64,000 nucleotides of DNA from Takakia lepidozioides (GCA_030704615.1 CM060732.1:57081053-57145052); one strand, 5' to 3'. Shown: positions 47,001-58,262, counted from the stretch's first letter. Made by a program: numbers and translations. The notes: generated by a model from the letters alone, not told the origin.

Positions 47001-48090
47001 GAGTCATGTTCAATTGCCGGGGCTTCGTGCACTTCTTGGCCATGTGCCCGGGCTCCCCGCAATTGAAACACACTCCATCAAAGGTCACCTTCTGTCCGCC
47101 ATAAGCCGCTCCACCCGCTTCTCTTTTCGAAGCACCGGGTGCTGCCTTGACGTGTGAAGGCCCTCCCTTCGATTTCCATGTGCCAATGTCGCCGCGTGGC
47201 CTATCCCACTTCTTTTCCGGTCGGAAGGAGTCACCTTCCCGCCGGGTCTTCTTGTGGTTCAGCTCCGTACGGCCTTGTCTCTCACCCCTAGGGACATCCG
47301 AGAAACATTCAGCCCTCTCAATTGCCTCGTTCAAAGTCTTGGGTGGCTTCTCCTCCAACTTCCGCTTGGCCCATGGGGCCAGTCCCGCCACAAAGTTGAA
47401 GACCATTTCTGGTTCTGCCATGTCCGCGACTTCGAGGAACAGCACATTGAAAGCCTGGACATACCCCCGAATGTCATCTGTTTGCTTCAAATTCCTCATC
47501 TTGTCCCGGGCAAGCCAGGACGCGTTGAGGGGCACAAACTGTCTCTTCATCAATTCCTTGAACCCACTCCAGTTCAAGGTTTCCGGACTTGGACCTCGGT
47601 CGTGAAGGCGTTTCTGCCACCATTGTTGAACATAGCCCCTCAAATAGGTGGGAGCCACTTCCACCCGATCCTCGTCACTCAACTTGGCTGCCCTGAAGTA
47701 CTGCTCTAGCTCCAGGAGCCAGGTGTTGAGTGCCTTCCGATTTCGGACGCCCTCGAAGGTGCCGGGTTCCTTAGGCTTCACCTTAAACTTTGCCTTAGTG
47801 GAAGTGGCATTAGCCGCCTTCAACACGTCTTTTAACGTCCCGCCAAACTGCGCCAACAACCCTTCCCAAAAGGCAGCCGGCATGGGAGGCATCTCTTGGT
47901 TTGTCGGAGCTCTCAAGGATTCCTCGGGCTCCAACTCCTCGGATTCCTCCCGCTCTTGAGCGGTCTCGTTTTCGGAAACATGCATCGCTTCCTCAAACGG
48001 CCGCCTCGGTGACACGTCGCCCCCATCGGGCTCACCGGGATTATCATCTTTTGGGCCGTTCCGCTTTCGCTTCGGCTTGCCCGACCCCAT
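43546..48090 (-). CDS. Chromovirus gag-pol polyprotein
   Basis: Start ATG at 48090 (MGSGKPKRK). Gag has a capsid region with [10 protein letters not shown] and knuckle [14 protein letters not shown] (about 47080-47040). The protease has [11 protein letters not shown] (about 46835-46800) and [10 protein letters not shown] follows with [31 protein letters not shown] and [11 protein letters not shown]. The frame ends near 45817 by a frameshift just before [11 protein letters not shown], which is encoded in the next frame at about 45815-45785. Then come the RT thumb (45749-45435), RNase H ([12 protein letters not shown]; 45507-44917), integrase pieces (44903-44004; [19 protein letters not shown]) and the chromodomain. 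Four or so frame changes, so not translatable as given, though some could be base-call errors. Confidence 0.92.
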
Positions 48091-48131
48091 GATGAGGCCA
48101 ATCCCAAGGACGATCGCGTACTGAACTCTAA

Positions 48132-48143
48132 GCTCTGATACCA
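48132..48143 (-). promoter_or_regulatory. Primer-binding site (initiator tRNA-Met type)
   Basis: TGGTATCAGAGC on the minus strand, two bases inside the 5' LTR; complementary to the 3' end of plant initiator tRNA-Met. Confidence 0.93.
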
Positions 48144-48145
48144 AG

Positions 48146-48871
48146 TGTCGCGCACCTCACTTCGGTAAGCTCCCCTTCAAGTCATAGTTACTCGCTTTGA
48201 TGCGCGCGCCTGACTCCCAACCTGGCCGCCCGGGCCAACTTAGAGCTTTGGCTGCTCACCGGGACATAACGGTCCCCCTTCGCTTCCCTCTAAACCCTCC
48301 ACCTATTTGGGACTAGGAGAATTCCCTTTGGTAGATGGCAGTCCGGAACAGCTCCCCTCTCTTTGGTCGCTTTCCGGCTCGTTCGCTTACTCACTAGTTT
48401 TTGGTCACCAACGGGCTTGCACCGTTCTCGGGGTTACTACTCCCTATATATACTTCTGTAGCTGTCCGCGGGGGTTTCATAACCAGCCATGCCATTTTAT
48501 GGCGAACCACCACGAAAACCCTCGACTCCCGGTGATGAGTCGCGGTGAGTCTTGGCCCACTCATCACGGCCCCTATGGACCGTGATGAGTCCCAAGACTC
48601 CCCACGACTCCCACCACGAGGTCTCCGCCCCCATGGTGAGTCCTATGCCACCCCCACTAAGTCCCGCTAAGCTACCACCACCCCTTGTGGAGCTACCCCC
48701 ACCGCAACCCGGTGTGCGGGGCTCCACCTAGTGAGCGCCTCCGCCTCCTTGAGTGCCTTGGGCACTCAAGGGTGCTTCGGCCCCCCATACCTATCGCTGC
48801 CGATGCCCCCACTACAGGGGCAACCCCTCATGTGTCCCGACCCCCTGCCCTCAAGGCAAATGGTCGCGACA
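48146..48871 (-). repeat. Chromovirus 5' LTR
   Basis: 726 bp; identical layout to 41920-42639. Drives transcription leftwards. Confidence 0.95.
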
Positions 48872-49084
48872 ATGAATGCATGATTTGTGCAGGGGCATTG
48901 ATAGCTGAAGGAGCAGGGATAGAGTGTGGGTCCAGATTCATCCTAGAGGGCCAAATTTCAAACACAAGATTACCTATGACTCCCTTTGGATCAATAACTA
49001 TACGAAACCTCCATGGGTAGATGGTCTATTCCGTGGAACTCACTGAAGTCTTGCATTATGAGGATCAGAACTGCTTGGCAGCTT

Positions 49085-49245
49085 ACTTGCACGAGGCCTT
49101 GACCCTTAGGCAATCCCCAAAGCAGCAATAGCTTTTGGGCTGTTTTTTTACTTTGTTTTTTTCATTTTGTCCCATAAGCTCTTTGAGCTTTCCGCAGATG
49201 TAATAAAGCCATTTTGTTTCATTTCATTCATTTTCATTTCATTTT
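49085..49245 (+). repeat. Dispersed repeat 3' end with TTTCATTTCA tail
   Basis: Shares GCACGAGGC, TTGTCCCATAAGCTCT, GAGCTTTCCGC and a (TTTCA)-rich tail with 59425-59590. The TAATAAAGCC word before the tail looks like the 3' end of a non-LTR retroelement (LINE or SINE). A weaker relative lies near 52915-53000. Confidence 0.6.
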
Positions 49246-49420
49246 GTTTCATGGCATGTCTTTCATCGTTTGTGCATTTCTAATGCATGATTAGTTCTTT
49301 TGTATGGCATTACATGCGTATGTACTAGTTGATTCACTACAAACACCAAAACTTCAAAGCTTGAATCACTATGAATGATTGTTCAAGTAATTTCAAGCAC
49401 TTCATTTAAAGTAGTAAAGC

Positions 49421-51179
49421 AGTGGTTGCGCCAACTTCCGCAGTCGCAATTGCCACTGGGCACGTAGCACTGCAAGTTATGTGGTCTACTACCACGTGGC
49501 GCCCCTGGCCCGTGGCCACGTGGCAGCAGTGCTGCTCGTCGTGGAGCCGCCACGTCGACGTCCACATCATCGTCCACGTCCTCGTTCATGTGTCACCGCG
49601 CTCCGGTGAGTCGGTCCACTCATCCGGAGGGAAAAGTCAAAGTCAGCCCAAAAGGTCAGACACACGGGCGGTCCGCCTGGTTACGCCACGTGGTTCTTCA
49701 GCATTAATCGCTGAGCAGTTGTTCGCGCGTCTGCGTCCTTTACCACTCCAATCATTGGATGTCCAACCCAACTACCACGTCTGTTGTAACTAGTCGTTAC
49801 CCCAGTGGTAAATGACACGAATGCTTCTAGTGATGTTACAGACATGGAAGACCTGCTTCATCAAGCCCTCCTCCAGAATGTAAAACCAACACTCATCTAT
49901 AGGGCATCTCTCCCCGCACTATGAGGCAAGTAAACTATCATCTCCCCTCTCATAGGGAGCATGAAGGTAAGTTGCTCAAAGTGGTAGTAGTTCATGGGCA
50001 AGAGAGTACCATGGAGGTCCCTACTAGGAGCTCTGTTCTTGCATTGCTAGAGCTGTATCACTACTCTCTTTACGCTAGTCACTTTGGTGTGGATAAGACC
50101 GTGAATGCATACAGGAGAAGTATCATTGGAAAGGTTTGAACAAGGATGTTTCTGATTTCATTGCGAAGTGTGTTCCATGCAAAACCAAAACACTACTGCC
50201 TAGAACCGTGGCCCCTCTTAAACTTCAACCAATACTTGTGACAGAGATGTTTGCACGGGTTGGCCTTGACCTTGTCAGACCTCTCAAAACCACGACTAAG
50301 GGCAATAGTTACATTGGTGTGGCTACTGATTATATGTCTAAGTGGGTTGAGATCCGCCCGTTGGTTGCTAATGATAGTGATGAAGTGGTTCAATTCTTTT
50401 TTGATGAAATCATGTTAAGGCATGGTTGTCCCCTTGAAATTCTTACTGACCAAGGCACTGAATTCTGTAACCAGTTGATGGAGGTTGTCTGTTTTAATTT
50501 ACATGTCAAGCATCGTTTGACTGCTCCCTACAACCCTCAATGCAATGGGCTCAGTGAACGCTTCAACAAAACCATGTGTCAGCTTTTGGAGAAAAATGGG
50601 GCACTGACAGAAGAGTGGGATGTTACTCTACCTATCCTCATTTTTGCTTATATGACATCAGTGCTTGCCAGCACTCGCTTTTCTCCCTTTGAGTTACTTT
50701 ATGGCCGCAAAGCTCGGACACCACTGCATGTGCCAGTGCTTCAAGCACAGGTTGAGAAGCCCGTGATTTGGGAAGATTTTCTAACTCGTCTTACTACCTA
50801 TAGGTTAGGATTGCTTGAATCTGCTAAACATAACATCCAAGTGTCATAGGTGGCTCAGGCAAGGAACTATAATCGGAGAGTTGTGTACTCTGAGAGCTTT
50901 GCTCTTGGGTAGACTGTGTGTGTTCGTTTGCAGCCTGACAAGCAGGTCACTAAGTCCAAGATGCGAATCAATGGGCCTTACTTGATCCATGCTATCTTAC
51001 CAGGCAGGCAGTATCGCCTTCTGCCTCAACATCCCTTTACAGCCGAAATTGCAGGCACTATGCACGTCTCTCAGCTGGTTTCTTCCAAGTTGCAGTTCGA
51101 CCTCACCTGCATCAATGTGGAGAACCGCCATATCATCTTGACTCCTCGCAAGCATGCTCGTTTCGAGTCAGACAGTTAG
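49421..51179 (+). mobile_element. Ty3/gypsy remnant B with integrase
   Basis: 49421-49833 is the repeat shared with 10290-10775. The integrase follows from 49921: SHFGVDKTVNAYRR and CVPCKTKT (zinc domain), RVGLDLVRPLK, LTDQGTEFCNQLMEV, NGLSERFNKTMCQLL (DDE core D, D, E at about 50268, 50450 and 50555), then STRFSPFELLYGRKAR, and a C-terminal part to 51179. Frame changes or stops occur near 50139, 50850 and 50912. Gag, protease and RT are missing between 49833 and 49921. The remnant is complementary in content to remnant A. Confidence 0.82.
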
Positions 51180-52476
51180 GCAGAGTAGATAAATGGTGAC
51201 ATTTTGTTTTGATTTTACTTTGACATTTGAGTCACCCTTTGTTTTTTAGCTCAGAGTTTTCACTCTCCAGGAGATGGGGTTTTTCCACAGAAGGGTTTTG
51301 TCCTTCGCTCAACTTGCAGAGCAAGGTTTTCCCTCAAAGGTTTTTTCATCCCATCTTCGTGAAACTCCTGATGCTTTGTCTTCGTTTTTCTGCTCACTGG
51401 AGCTCGCACCTTCGCGTGCCAGGAGGTTTTACATATGTAACGTGTAGATTCCACCTACCTAGATATTCCCTTATTACGATGGATGTATATGATAAAAGCG
51501 GATGAAGCACTATGATGAAAAGCTAGGATGAAACGCCGCTGCTAAGTCTATAAAATTAACAGCTTGTCTTATGTCAACAGCTAGATTATCCCTAAGATGG
51601 GTGATGTGGCATCCTAACTGGATGGACACTTCACTACAATCTGAGGAACCAATCAGGGGAAGACAGCCTGTTAGGATAGGATCATGGCCTTTGGTAAAAT
51701 GGATCAGCTGGAAACCTAAGGGACCAGTGTACGTTTGGTGATCGTTGTGGTGTACTGTGTGTGACGTATGTACTGTGGACATATGGATGTACAGAGTTGC
51801 CTTTCGTAGGAATCAGGCTCCTCTTCAATAGGTCCCTTCTACCTCGCATGCTGGTTCTACCGAGCATACTTCCCTCATATAGCACTGACCCGTAGAGAAC
51901 GTAGAATAACCCGGGGGTGCGAGAATCTGGTTTTACATCATTGAGGGAGAGAGACTCGTAACAATGTTGCTTTTTCTCTTCCATTTGATAGTCAATGGAG
52001 CCAAGTATGTCCACACTGTCCATGGTCCATGGTGAATCCTTGGTGGTCTTGTTGCAGTAGAACCCACCTGAGTGCGCTTGACCTCACGTTTGGCAGACTT
52101 TTCGATCTGAGGAAACTCCAGGAAGTTCTATTCTCTAGATTTCACGGTATTGTTGCAGGAAGAGCTGGTCGGCCTGCTGCTGGCTTGGTCTTCTAACCTC
52201 CTTTCTAATACTCTACCATTTTCTTTCCCAGGAAAGTTGGCACACTACTCTAGATAACCGTATGTCTCAGCGATGATCCCAACTGCAGTCCCCTAAACCT
52301 CAGACTATTGTTTGACTTTTGAAACATGTTTGTGGGCGTGGGCGGCTTCCGGCCTGGTGCCAGCACCGCATAGCACAGCAAGACTAAAACGTGACAAACA
52401 TAGATGTATGAGTTCAAAGGTCCTCCACACTGGATGCTCCCATGTGCATTCCATGCTCGCTCCCTTCACACCTCCC
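51180..52476. other. Intergenic, upstream of the PR-10 gene
   Basis: Contains the 3' tail of the gypsy remnant (to about 51440) and short frames without recognisable similarity on both strands (for example 52023-51682 minus). I see no gene. The distal part carries the PR-10 promoter. Confidence 0.35.
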
Positions 52477-52485
52477 CTTATAAGC
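52477..52485 (+). promoter_or_regulatory. TATA box candidate of the PR-10 gene
   Basis: CTTATAAGC, 142 bp before the ATG at 52627, in a pyrimidine-rich context typical of plant core promoters. Confidence 0.5.
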
Positions 52486-52626
52486 AACGCCATTTCTCCC
52501 TTCTCTCACACCACCATCGCTTCTGCACAGCTCTCCCGACCCCTCCCACTCTCTCAGCCTCGTCTGGAAGGCTTGGAAGAACTTAGTGGGTGCTAGGTTC
52601 TCTTATATCGGTTTCATTCCAGAACA

Positions 52627-54641
52627 ATGGTGAAAACGCTATCGTACACCCAGGTGCTTGAGGCCTCACCCGATAAAGTCTGGGAAGCTTGCAAGCATGC
52701 CGATGACATTCTCCCCATACAGATGCCTGAGTTTTTCACCAAGTCTGAGCTTCTTGAAGGAACTGGAGGTCCAGGCACCATCCGCCTCGTTAAAATGGGC
52801 CCAGGTAATAGACCTTTCTACTCAACCTTTTTTTTCTTTTTCAGATTGAGAGGAACTCGGATCACAGAGGTGTTCCATTACGAGGAGTAGAAATTGTTAG
52901 CAACATATCCGCCGTTCACTCTTAGACAATTCCTTTTGAGCAATAGTTGTCTTTGGGCGCCTTCTGGAGGGCCCTCTTTCTTGTTTCATGAATGAATATT
53001 GCTTTCTGTTTTATAAAGTAAGATCACTAATTATTTCAGTTCTTTGATTGAGAGGAACTTCCAGGGTAAATTCATGTAGATGCAAGCAGGAGACGTTACC
53101 CTTCGGATGCCAAGATCTCTGTCTTTTCATGATCCAGCTAGGTCAAGCCCAAATTTGTAATCAAACGTTAGCTCCCTTGCCCGATCGTGAATTTTTATTG
53201 AATCTCTCTTTCTCTCTACATTCTTATTCTACTTGACCATAACACTAGAAATCTTCTTTGTCCTATGTCTCATGTGTTTGACGAAATCTCGGGCCCTTTT
53301 GTCGCTAGTTACCAATGCACATAGGCCGGAGAGTGTGAAGGGTCCCAACTTGCCACAAGGAAACCGACGCACCCACTTGTAGTACGAAAAGACAGTTACT
53401 ATTTGGACATCAATCTTGAATTTATTCCTGCCTGCATCCCGATGGCTCTTTCTGTATAATTTCAAATGCTAGTATCCTGCACGGGAAAGATTAGCGATTA
53501 GGTAAGCAGTACTCAAGTACGTACAGCTTATTACCATGTGAGTACTTTGTGCAAGACGCCGTTTATAATATCCTTCATCGGCAGAGGTATTGCACCTGAA
53601 GTATCTTGCTAGCCAAGTGTCATTACTTTTCTGCAGCCATCCCTCACGCTGGGTTTGTGAAGGAGCGCATGGATATCTTTGACGATGCTACGAGAACCCT
53701 GGGGTACACAGTACTGGAGGGCGATCCCCGCTACAGCCACTTCAGTGCCAAAATGCAATTTACTCCTGGACCAGATGGTACCACCGAGGCACGCTGGACC
53801 GCGGAGTACGAACCAGTTGGAGACATGGGGCCCCCTGAACACATCAAGGCTATTGTTGTTCACGTCTTCAAGTGTCTAGAGACAGCGGCTAAGGCCTTAA
53901 TACTCTCATACACTGAAAAATTGGATGTCTCACCCGATGCAATCTGGAAGGCGTGCAAACAGGCCGACGAGTTGCTTCCCGCTCAGATGCCCCAGTACTT
54001 CATCAAGTCCGAGCTCCTACAAGGACATGGAGGTCCAGGATCCATCCGCCTCGTCAGAATGGGCCCTGGTATCACAACTGACTCCCCTCCTGCATGATTC
54101 TTTATCTCCACAAGTTCAATGATAAAAGTTCTAGAGGAACGAGTTTATATGTTCTCTACATTCTCTGGGAGAGCTTACATATGAGATCGCCGCGTGAATA
54201 TAAGCTGCAGAGAATTGACTGGTAGTGTTGTGACATCATCCGCATTTCTACGGGGGTAACAGCTGTTTCAAGATCTAACTAGATCGATTCTGTCATTGCG
54301 TATATAATTTAAAAGCTTCGGCACTGACTGTAATCAGCCGTTTCGTTTATTTCCCGGCAGCTTTCCCATACGCTGGAGTTGTGAAGGAGCGGATAGACCT
54401 CTTTGATGATGCCACCAAGACCCTGGGGTACACGGTGCTGGAGGGCGATCCCCGTTACAGCGCATTTAGCGCTAGAATGCATTTTGCTCCAGGACCGGAT
54501 GGAAGCACAGAGGTGACCTGGACTGCATACTATGTCCCAGTTGGAGATGCAGGCCCCCCAGAACACATCAAGGGTGTTGCTACTCTTGTGTTCAAAGCTA
54601 TGGAAGCCGCTATTAAGGCCAACCCTGCTGCCTTCGCTTGA
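52627..54641 (+). CDS. PR-10 / Bet v 1-like protein with two tandem domains
   Basis: Three exons give an uninterrupted 296-residue protein: 52627-52804, 53637-54068 and 54361-54641 (891 nt, both introns phase 1). Domain A starts MVKTLSYTQVLEASPDKVWE and includes the glycine loop GTGGPGTIRLVKMG, KERMDIFDDATRTLGYTVLEG and PEHIKAIVVHVFK. Domain B begins LILSYTEKLDVSPDAIWKAC (about 53897) in the same exon, has GHGGPGSIRLVRMG, and ends IKANPAAFA. Bet v 1 folds bind small hydrophobic ligands, and some members are Pictet-Spengler enzymes such as norcoclaurine synthase; which ligand is unknown here. Each domain is split by an intron at the same place, after G of MGPG, so the gene arose by tandem duplication and fusion. 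A possible poly(A) signal AATAAA is at 54847. Confidence 0.92.
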
Positions 54642-54846
54642 AGCGTGCAAGTTTCTTCACATTCACATCTGTACCCCGCTACTAAAGATACCATACGTCG
54701 ATACACTGTATCAAATGTACATATGGTTCGACACTGGTATTTTTACTCCTAATCACGAGCTATGCTTCGTCCTAATACTCAAAATTCGTACCTGTAGCTC
54801 TGATTCGCGACAGTTCTGCACTTGAGTTCACGAGAAGATTGGTTAC

Positions 54847-54852
54847 AATAAA
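54847..54852 (+). terminator. Poly(A) signal candidate for the PR-10 gene
   Basis: AATAAA, 206 bp after the stop codon. Confidence 0.45.
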
Positions 54853-55190
54853 ATACTTGAGTTTTGGTCAACAAGTTCCTAGTCTCGTTACATGTGTGCA
54901 CCAGTGTTCTACTGGTATATCTGGTGATGCCTGGTATTGAGTGCTGGTATGAATGTGAATATGAACTTCCAGACCAGTCTGGTATGAGGCTGGCCTAAAC
55001 CCCAGATGATACTTGTATTGCCCCCAATGCAATCTTTTTTCTACTGCCTCATTAGCATTTACAATATTGGTTTTCATTACTAAAGTAATGGAGTTTGTGT
55101 AAGGCAAAAGCATTAAGTGGAGATTGTACCAGTTGTTGCTACTGAACATTTCAAAGTAGATTACACTTACTGGATCTGATTATGAACCCA

Positions 55191-55734
55191 TCAATGCCCA
55201 TGGACAGAAACATGCAGCTCAAAACTGGTCAGAACAATAATGTCAGGAGCCACGAAATCTCTATGTGCTACGCCAGCAGCAACAGCAATGAGGCCAGCCA
55301 CCTGGTCCAAATCCCGCTGCCCATTGGAGGAGATCCTTCTCCCTCTGTCATTCAAAACATTCCAAGAAGCATCATGTTCCTTCTTCCTTGGTAATGTGGT
55401 CGACTGTTGTAGATATAACTAAGCCAACCACAACTTCAACCTCGCAGAAGTGAAGGTAAACTGAAAGTCCCCACATATAAATAAAAACTGAGTATGGTTC
55501 ACATACCTGATGTACAATCTTGCTCCACTCGCAGTACTTATTTGCTAAAGGATGAAACATGGACTTCAATACAAAATTTACAGACCAGCACTCACCCCTT
55601 GGGATCTTTCTCAATGATGTCAATGGTTTGAAGCTGCTTCAGACAGTCTCTGGCAATGGAACCACTATTAGCCCTGCTAATGGAAAAAGTTCCAGGCTGG
55701 CCATTCTTAGCTCTGTGCTGGCCAGAGACCAGGG
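55191..55734 (-). CDS. RPS19: 40S ribosomal protein eS19 (RPS19), C-terminal exons only
   Basis: Two minus-strand exons join in frame. The exon 55734-55596 follows acceptor TATGCAG and encodes GSIARDCLKQLQTIDIIEKD then PKG, ending at donor GTGAGT. The exon 55344-55191 follows acceptor GACAG and encodes GRRISSNGQRDLDQVAGLIA, then VAAGVA. The splice (GG|A) restores PKGGRRI exactly. This is the conserved C-terminal half of eS19, a 40S subunit protein. No exon for the N-terminal half (the conserved VKDV...RAASMARK region) is found to 58.2 kb, and the frame continues about 24 residues past the normal end to a stop at 55191-55193. It is therefore a partial copy, or the 5' exons are very distant. 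Confidence 0.68.
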
Positions 55735-55920
55735 CTGCATAATAAACATTACCGAACGTGCTTTCCTGTATCTACAATTTTTACACTACAGGATGGACAC
55801 ATGCGCATTTACCAGCATGGCAAACAAGCTCACAAAGTAACTATGGTGAGAGGCAGAAACGACAATGTCTCATTAGCATTTCCGCACTGTAGTTCCTTCC
55901 ATTTCAAGAGACTAGATCAC

Positions 55921-56331
55921 TCATGAAACAACAACTAAGGCTTCCTGACCATGATTGAGAGGAGACTGACGTCCAGCGTATGGATAATACAAGATCGACA
56001 ATTTAGGGACACAATATTGTGACGGAGATGTATCAGGTCTGAGACCCACAGTCGTCTTCATAGGCTCAGCATAATGACTTGATTGTAATGAGTGGAGAAA
56101 ATGCATTGCTGGTTGTAGATTTTGCAGTCCCCATGGTTGTCTATCGCAGTAAATCTGGTCATAGGCGTCATACGATGTGAAGGAGGAATGGAAGTGTTGC
56201 TGAAGCCCATTTGACAACCTTCCGGGCACACTCCAAGTCCGCTCAGTTTCCAGCATGATTAGCTGACCTGCCAAACGTTGTGCATCTGAGATCCAGTCAA
56301 GCAGATTTATGTCGAAGGTAGCTTCGATCAT
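55921..56331 (-). CDS. Unknown protein or terminal exon, 136 codons
   Basis: Open frame MIEATFDINLLDW...ETERTW...QALVV with aromatic- and glutamine-rich composition (QIYCDRQPWGLQNLQP). The ATG directly follows CATATAG, which could be a splice acceptor, so this may be a last exon. It resembles C-terminal regions of transcription factors in composition only. It sits upstream of the eS19 exons in the same orientation but does not encode eS19 sequence. Not recognised. Confidence 0.3.
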   Translation of the reverse strand: MIEATFDINLLDWISDAQRLAGQLIMLETERTWSVPGRLSNGLQQHFHSSFTSYDAYDQIYCDRQPWGLQNLQPAMHFLHSLQSSHYAEPMKTTVGLRPDTSPSQYCVPKLSILYYPYAGRQSPLNHGQEALVVVS

Positions 56332-58106
56332 CTATATGTAGGAATCGACCGGTATGCCACCCCCTGGAAATGCTCTGAGCATTGGTATAATTTTCTTAGG
56401 ACTATGGAGCTTTATCGCTTTGATGGGAGCTGCTTCATAGACTTTGAGAAGAGCAACACGCGGTGAAACAGGATTTTCATTTTATATAGTCTTGATGTGA
56501 ACTTTCTCTTCCTTTCAGTCTTTTGGGCATTGCACGCAAGAGCTGGGTCTATTTCTTAGCCTCAGTCCGTTCTTTCGGGAATGATAGGCTTTAGGTACCG
56601 ATTTGGCTATGGACCTGCTTTCCAATGTCTACTTAGACCTGTAGATTGGGCTCAAGCATGAATTGGTTCTTGACAAGCATACACCAAAGTTTCTGAACGC
56701 ATGTAAGATACCCTGAAGTGCAATGCACAAAAACATTACATTAACATGGAGAGGACTTCGCAGTTCTGGCAATCAGCTCCATGCATCATTAGAGGGTCAA
56801 TAAATTTGTGGAACAAAGTACAGAGAAAAATTAGTCGTTCAGGAAGGAGCTGAAGAGCTTATGGGAGAAAGAATGATAGACGGAAATAGAAAGCAAGCAG
56901 CCCGAAACAAAACTACGCTTCCACTTCGAGAGATTTTCTACGATATGATAAGGGGGCCAAGCATGTCACTTAAAAACATCTCTGGGAGGGATTGGAAGCA
57001 TCAGCGTCTCCGGATTTAACTGTACAGAAAGAGAAAAGAAATCTTGAAAATCTATAACGTCCAGCTCAAAGCTATAGCTTCAACTAAGGAAAGCAAAGAA
57101 TGTGGGGCCCGAAAAATCATTGGCGAAGCGGATAGATATCAACTATTAGGCCGCTGCGGACCAAGGCATCGCGTACATTGTGTGGTGGCCCGCTTCTTGA
57201 GAATTGGTGACGCAAGATGCACCGAATTGGCAGACATTCTTGGATATGGAGAGCATCTCTTAACATCCCGCTGGCCCACACTTACTAATCTTTGACGAAT
57301 TCGCCAATTTTCAAATGTGGCAGTCGGTTGCAAGAGATCAGACGTCAGATTCAAATTTATTAGTTCAAGAAGAGAGTGAGCAAAGCACCAAACACAGATG
57401 AGGTTTGCAGTCTTGACAATCCTTGGTCTCTCTCCTCCTGTTATTGGCCCCCACTTCACATGAACAAATGTCATGAAAAGAAAGCTCTTGGAGACTTCCG
57501 GAGTAAACAAGAAATTCCACTCTCAAAGTCGTCCCTTTCGAAATGCTAGTACGATGATAATCCCCTGCGAACATGAATGGAGTTTGTGAAGGATGACATC
57601 CACCTTCCGTTTAAACTGCTCTAAGAGCCAGTTGAACATCTTACGGTTCTTAGGTCATTCCGCCATTTCTAAGCCAGTCACCAGGAAGATCAAATGCATC
57701 ACCGAACAACCCCAGGTTCGAAATCAAGCAGGTAGCTAAGTCACACCTCTCTGTAAAGCCCGGGCTTTAGTAGGATGCACACCATGAAATTGAAAGTACC
57801 GCTTCTCGGTCCATTGAATCAGTTGAATGCAGCCGGATCTTTGGGAGTTTCCAATAAACTAACTGCACCCACAAGATGTTGAGAGTACAGTTAAGGTCAG
57901 TTGAATCAGTTGAATGAGTAGCTTTCCAGGAGTTTCAAGTGCAATGAGTGAGCCTTGAGCAGATTATTCTCCAGAAGTTACATATACACAAAATTTTGTT
58001 ACATGCCTGTAGGGATATATGATTGGTGGTTTTTATGAGTAAGACTGCAGTGAAATGTGGGGTTAAATTGGTAGCAGCACACAACTTCCCCCGCCCCCAC
58101 CCCGCT
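56332..58106. other. Intergenic, no gene seen
   Basis: Short frames on both strands (57044-57295 plus, 57510-57139 minus) show no recognisable motif or splice support. Confidence 0.3.
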
Positions 58107-58124
58107 CTCTCTCTCTCTCTCTTT
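58107..58124 (+). repeat. (CT)9 microsatellite in the 5' region of the next gene
   Basis: Pyrimidine tract about 140 bp before the ATG at 58263; CT tracts are common in plant core promoters and 5' leaders. Confidence 0.7.
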
Positions 58125-58262
58125 TCGCGCAGTTGAGGACACGTCCAAGCCTCGTTGTGGACCCAAGCGTCAGGAAGAACTGTGTCTTCACAATTGAAGT
58201 CCGTTTCCGTTCTTTCTTCATTAAACTTTGCACATGCACCTACCAGCATTTCTTGAAACAAA

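Larger units (their letters stand above)
41920..48871 (-). mobile_element. Full-length chromovirus (Ty3/gypsy), 6952 bp
   Basis: LTRs are at 41920-42639 and 48146-48871, both beginning TGTCGCGCACC and ending GTCGCGACA. A perfect 5-bp duplication ATGAA flanks the element (41915-41919, 48872-48876). A primer-binding site lies just inside the 5' LTR, and a purine tract (GGTAGGGGTG on the minus strand) lies just before the 3' LTR. Internal gag-pol ends in a chromodomain. By eye the LTRs differ by 7 substitutions and 8 single-base indels, about 1% substitution, so insertion was recent. Confidence 0.96.
41545..49030 (+). pseudogene. OSB-like PDF-motif copy 3, split by chromovirus insertion
   Basis: The first part (41545-41919) repeats copy 2 and encodes KLWNEYFSAPSQ, then TGA where copy 2 has Trp, then WDNRGKK. 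The second part resumes after the chromovirus at 48872 and encodes PRGPNFKHKITYDSLW, INNYTKPPWVDG (48950-49022), a better preserved PDF motif than copy 2. The ATGAA duplication at 41915-41919 and 48872-48876 shows the two parts were contiguous before insertion. Non-functional because of the stop and the insertion. Confidence 0.75.

Noticed and set aside
10290-49833. The shared block at 10.3 and 49.4 kb as the LTR pair of one 39-kb element
   Set aside because: Each block is followed by its own coding remnant (RT/RNase H versus integrase) and the interval holds several complete unrelated elements.
51510-52023. Minus-strand frames upstream of the PR-10 gene
   Set aside because: No family similarity and no splice or start context; left as intergenic.
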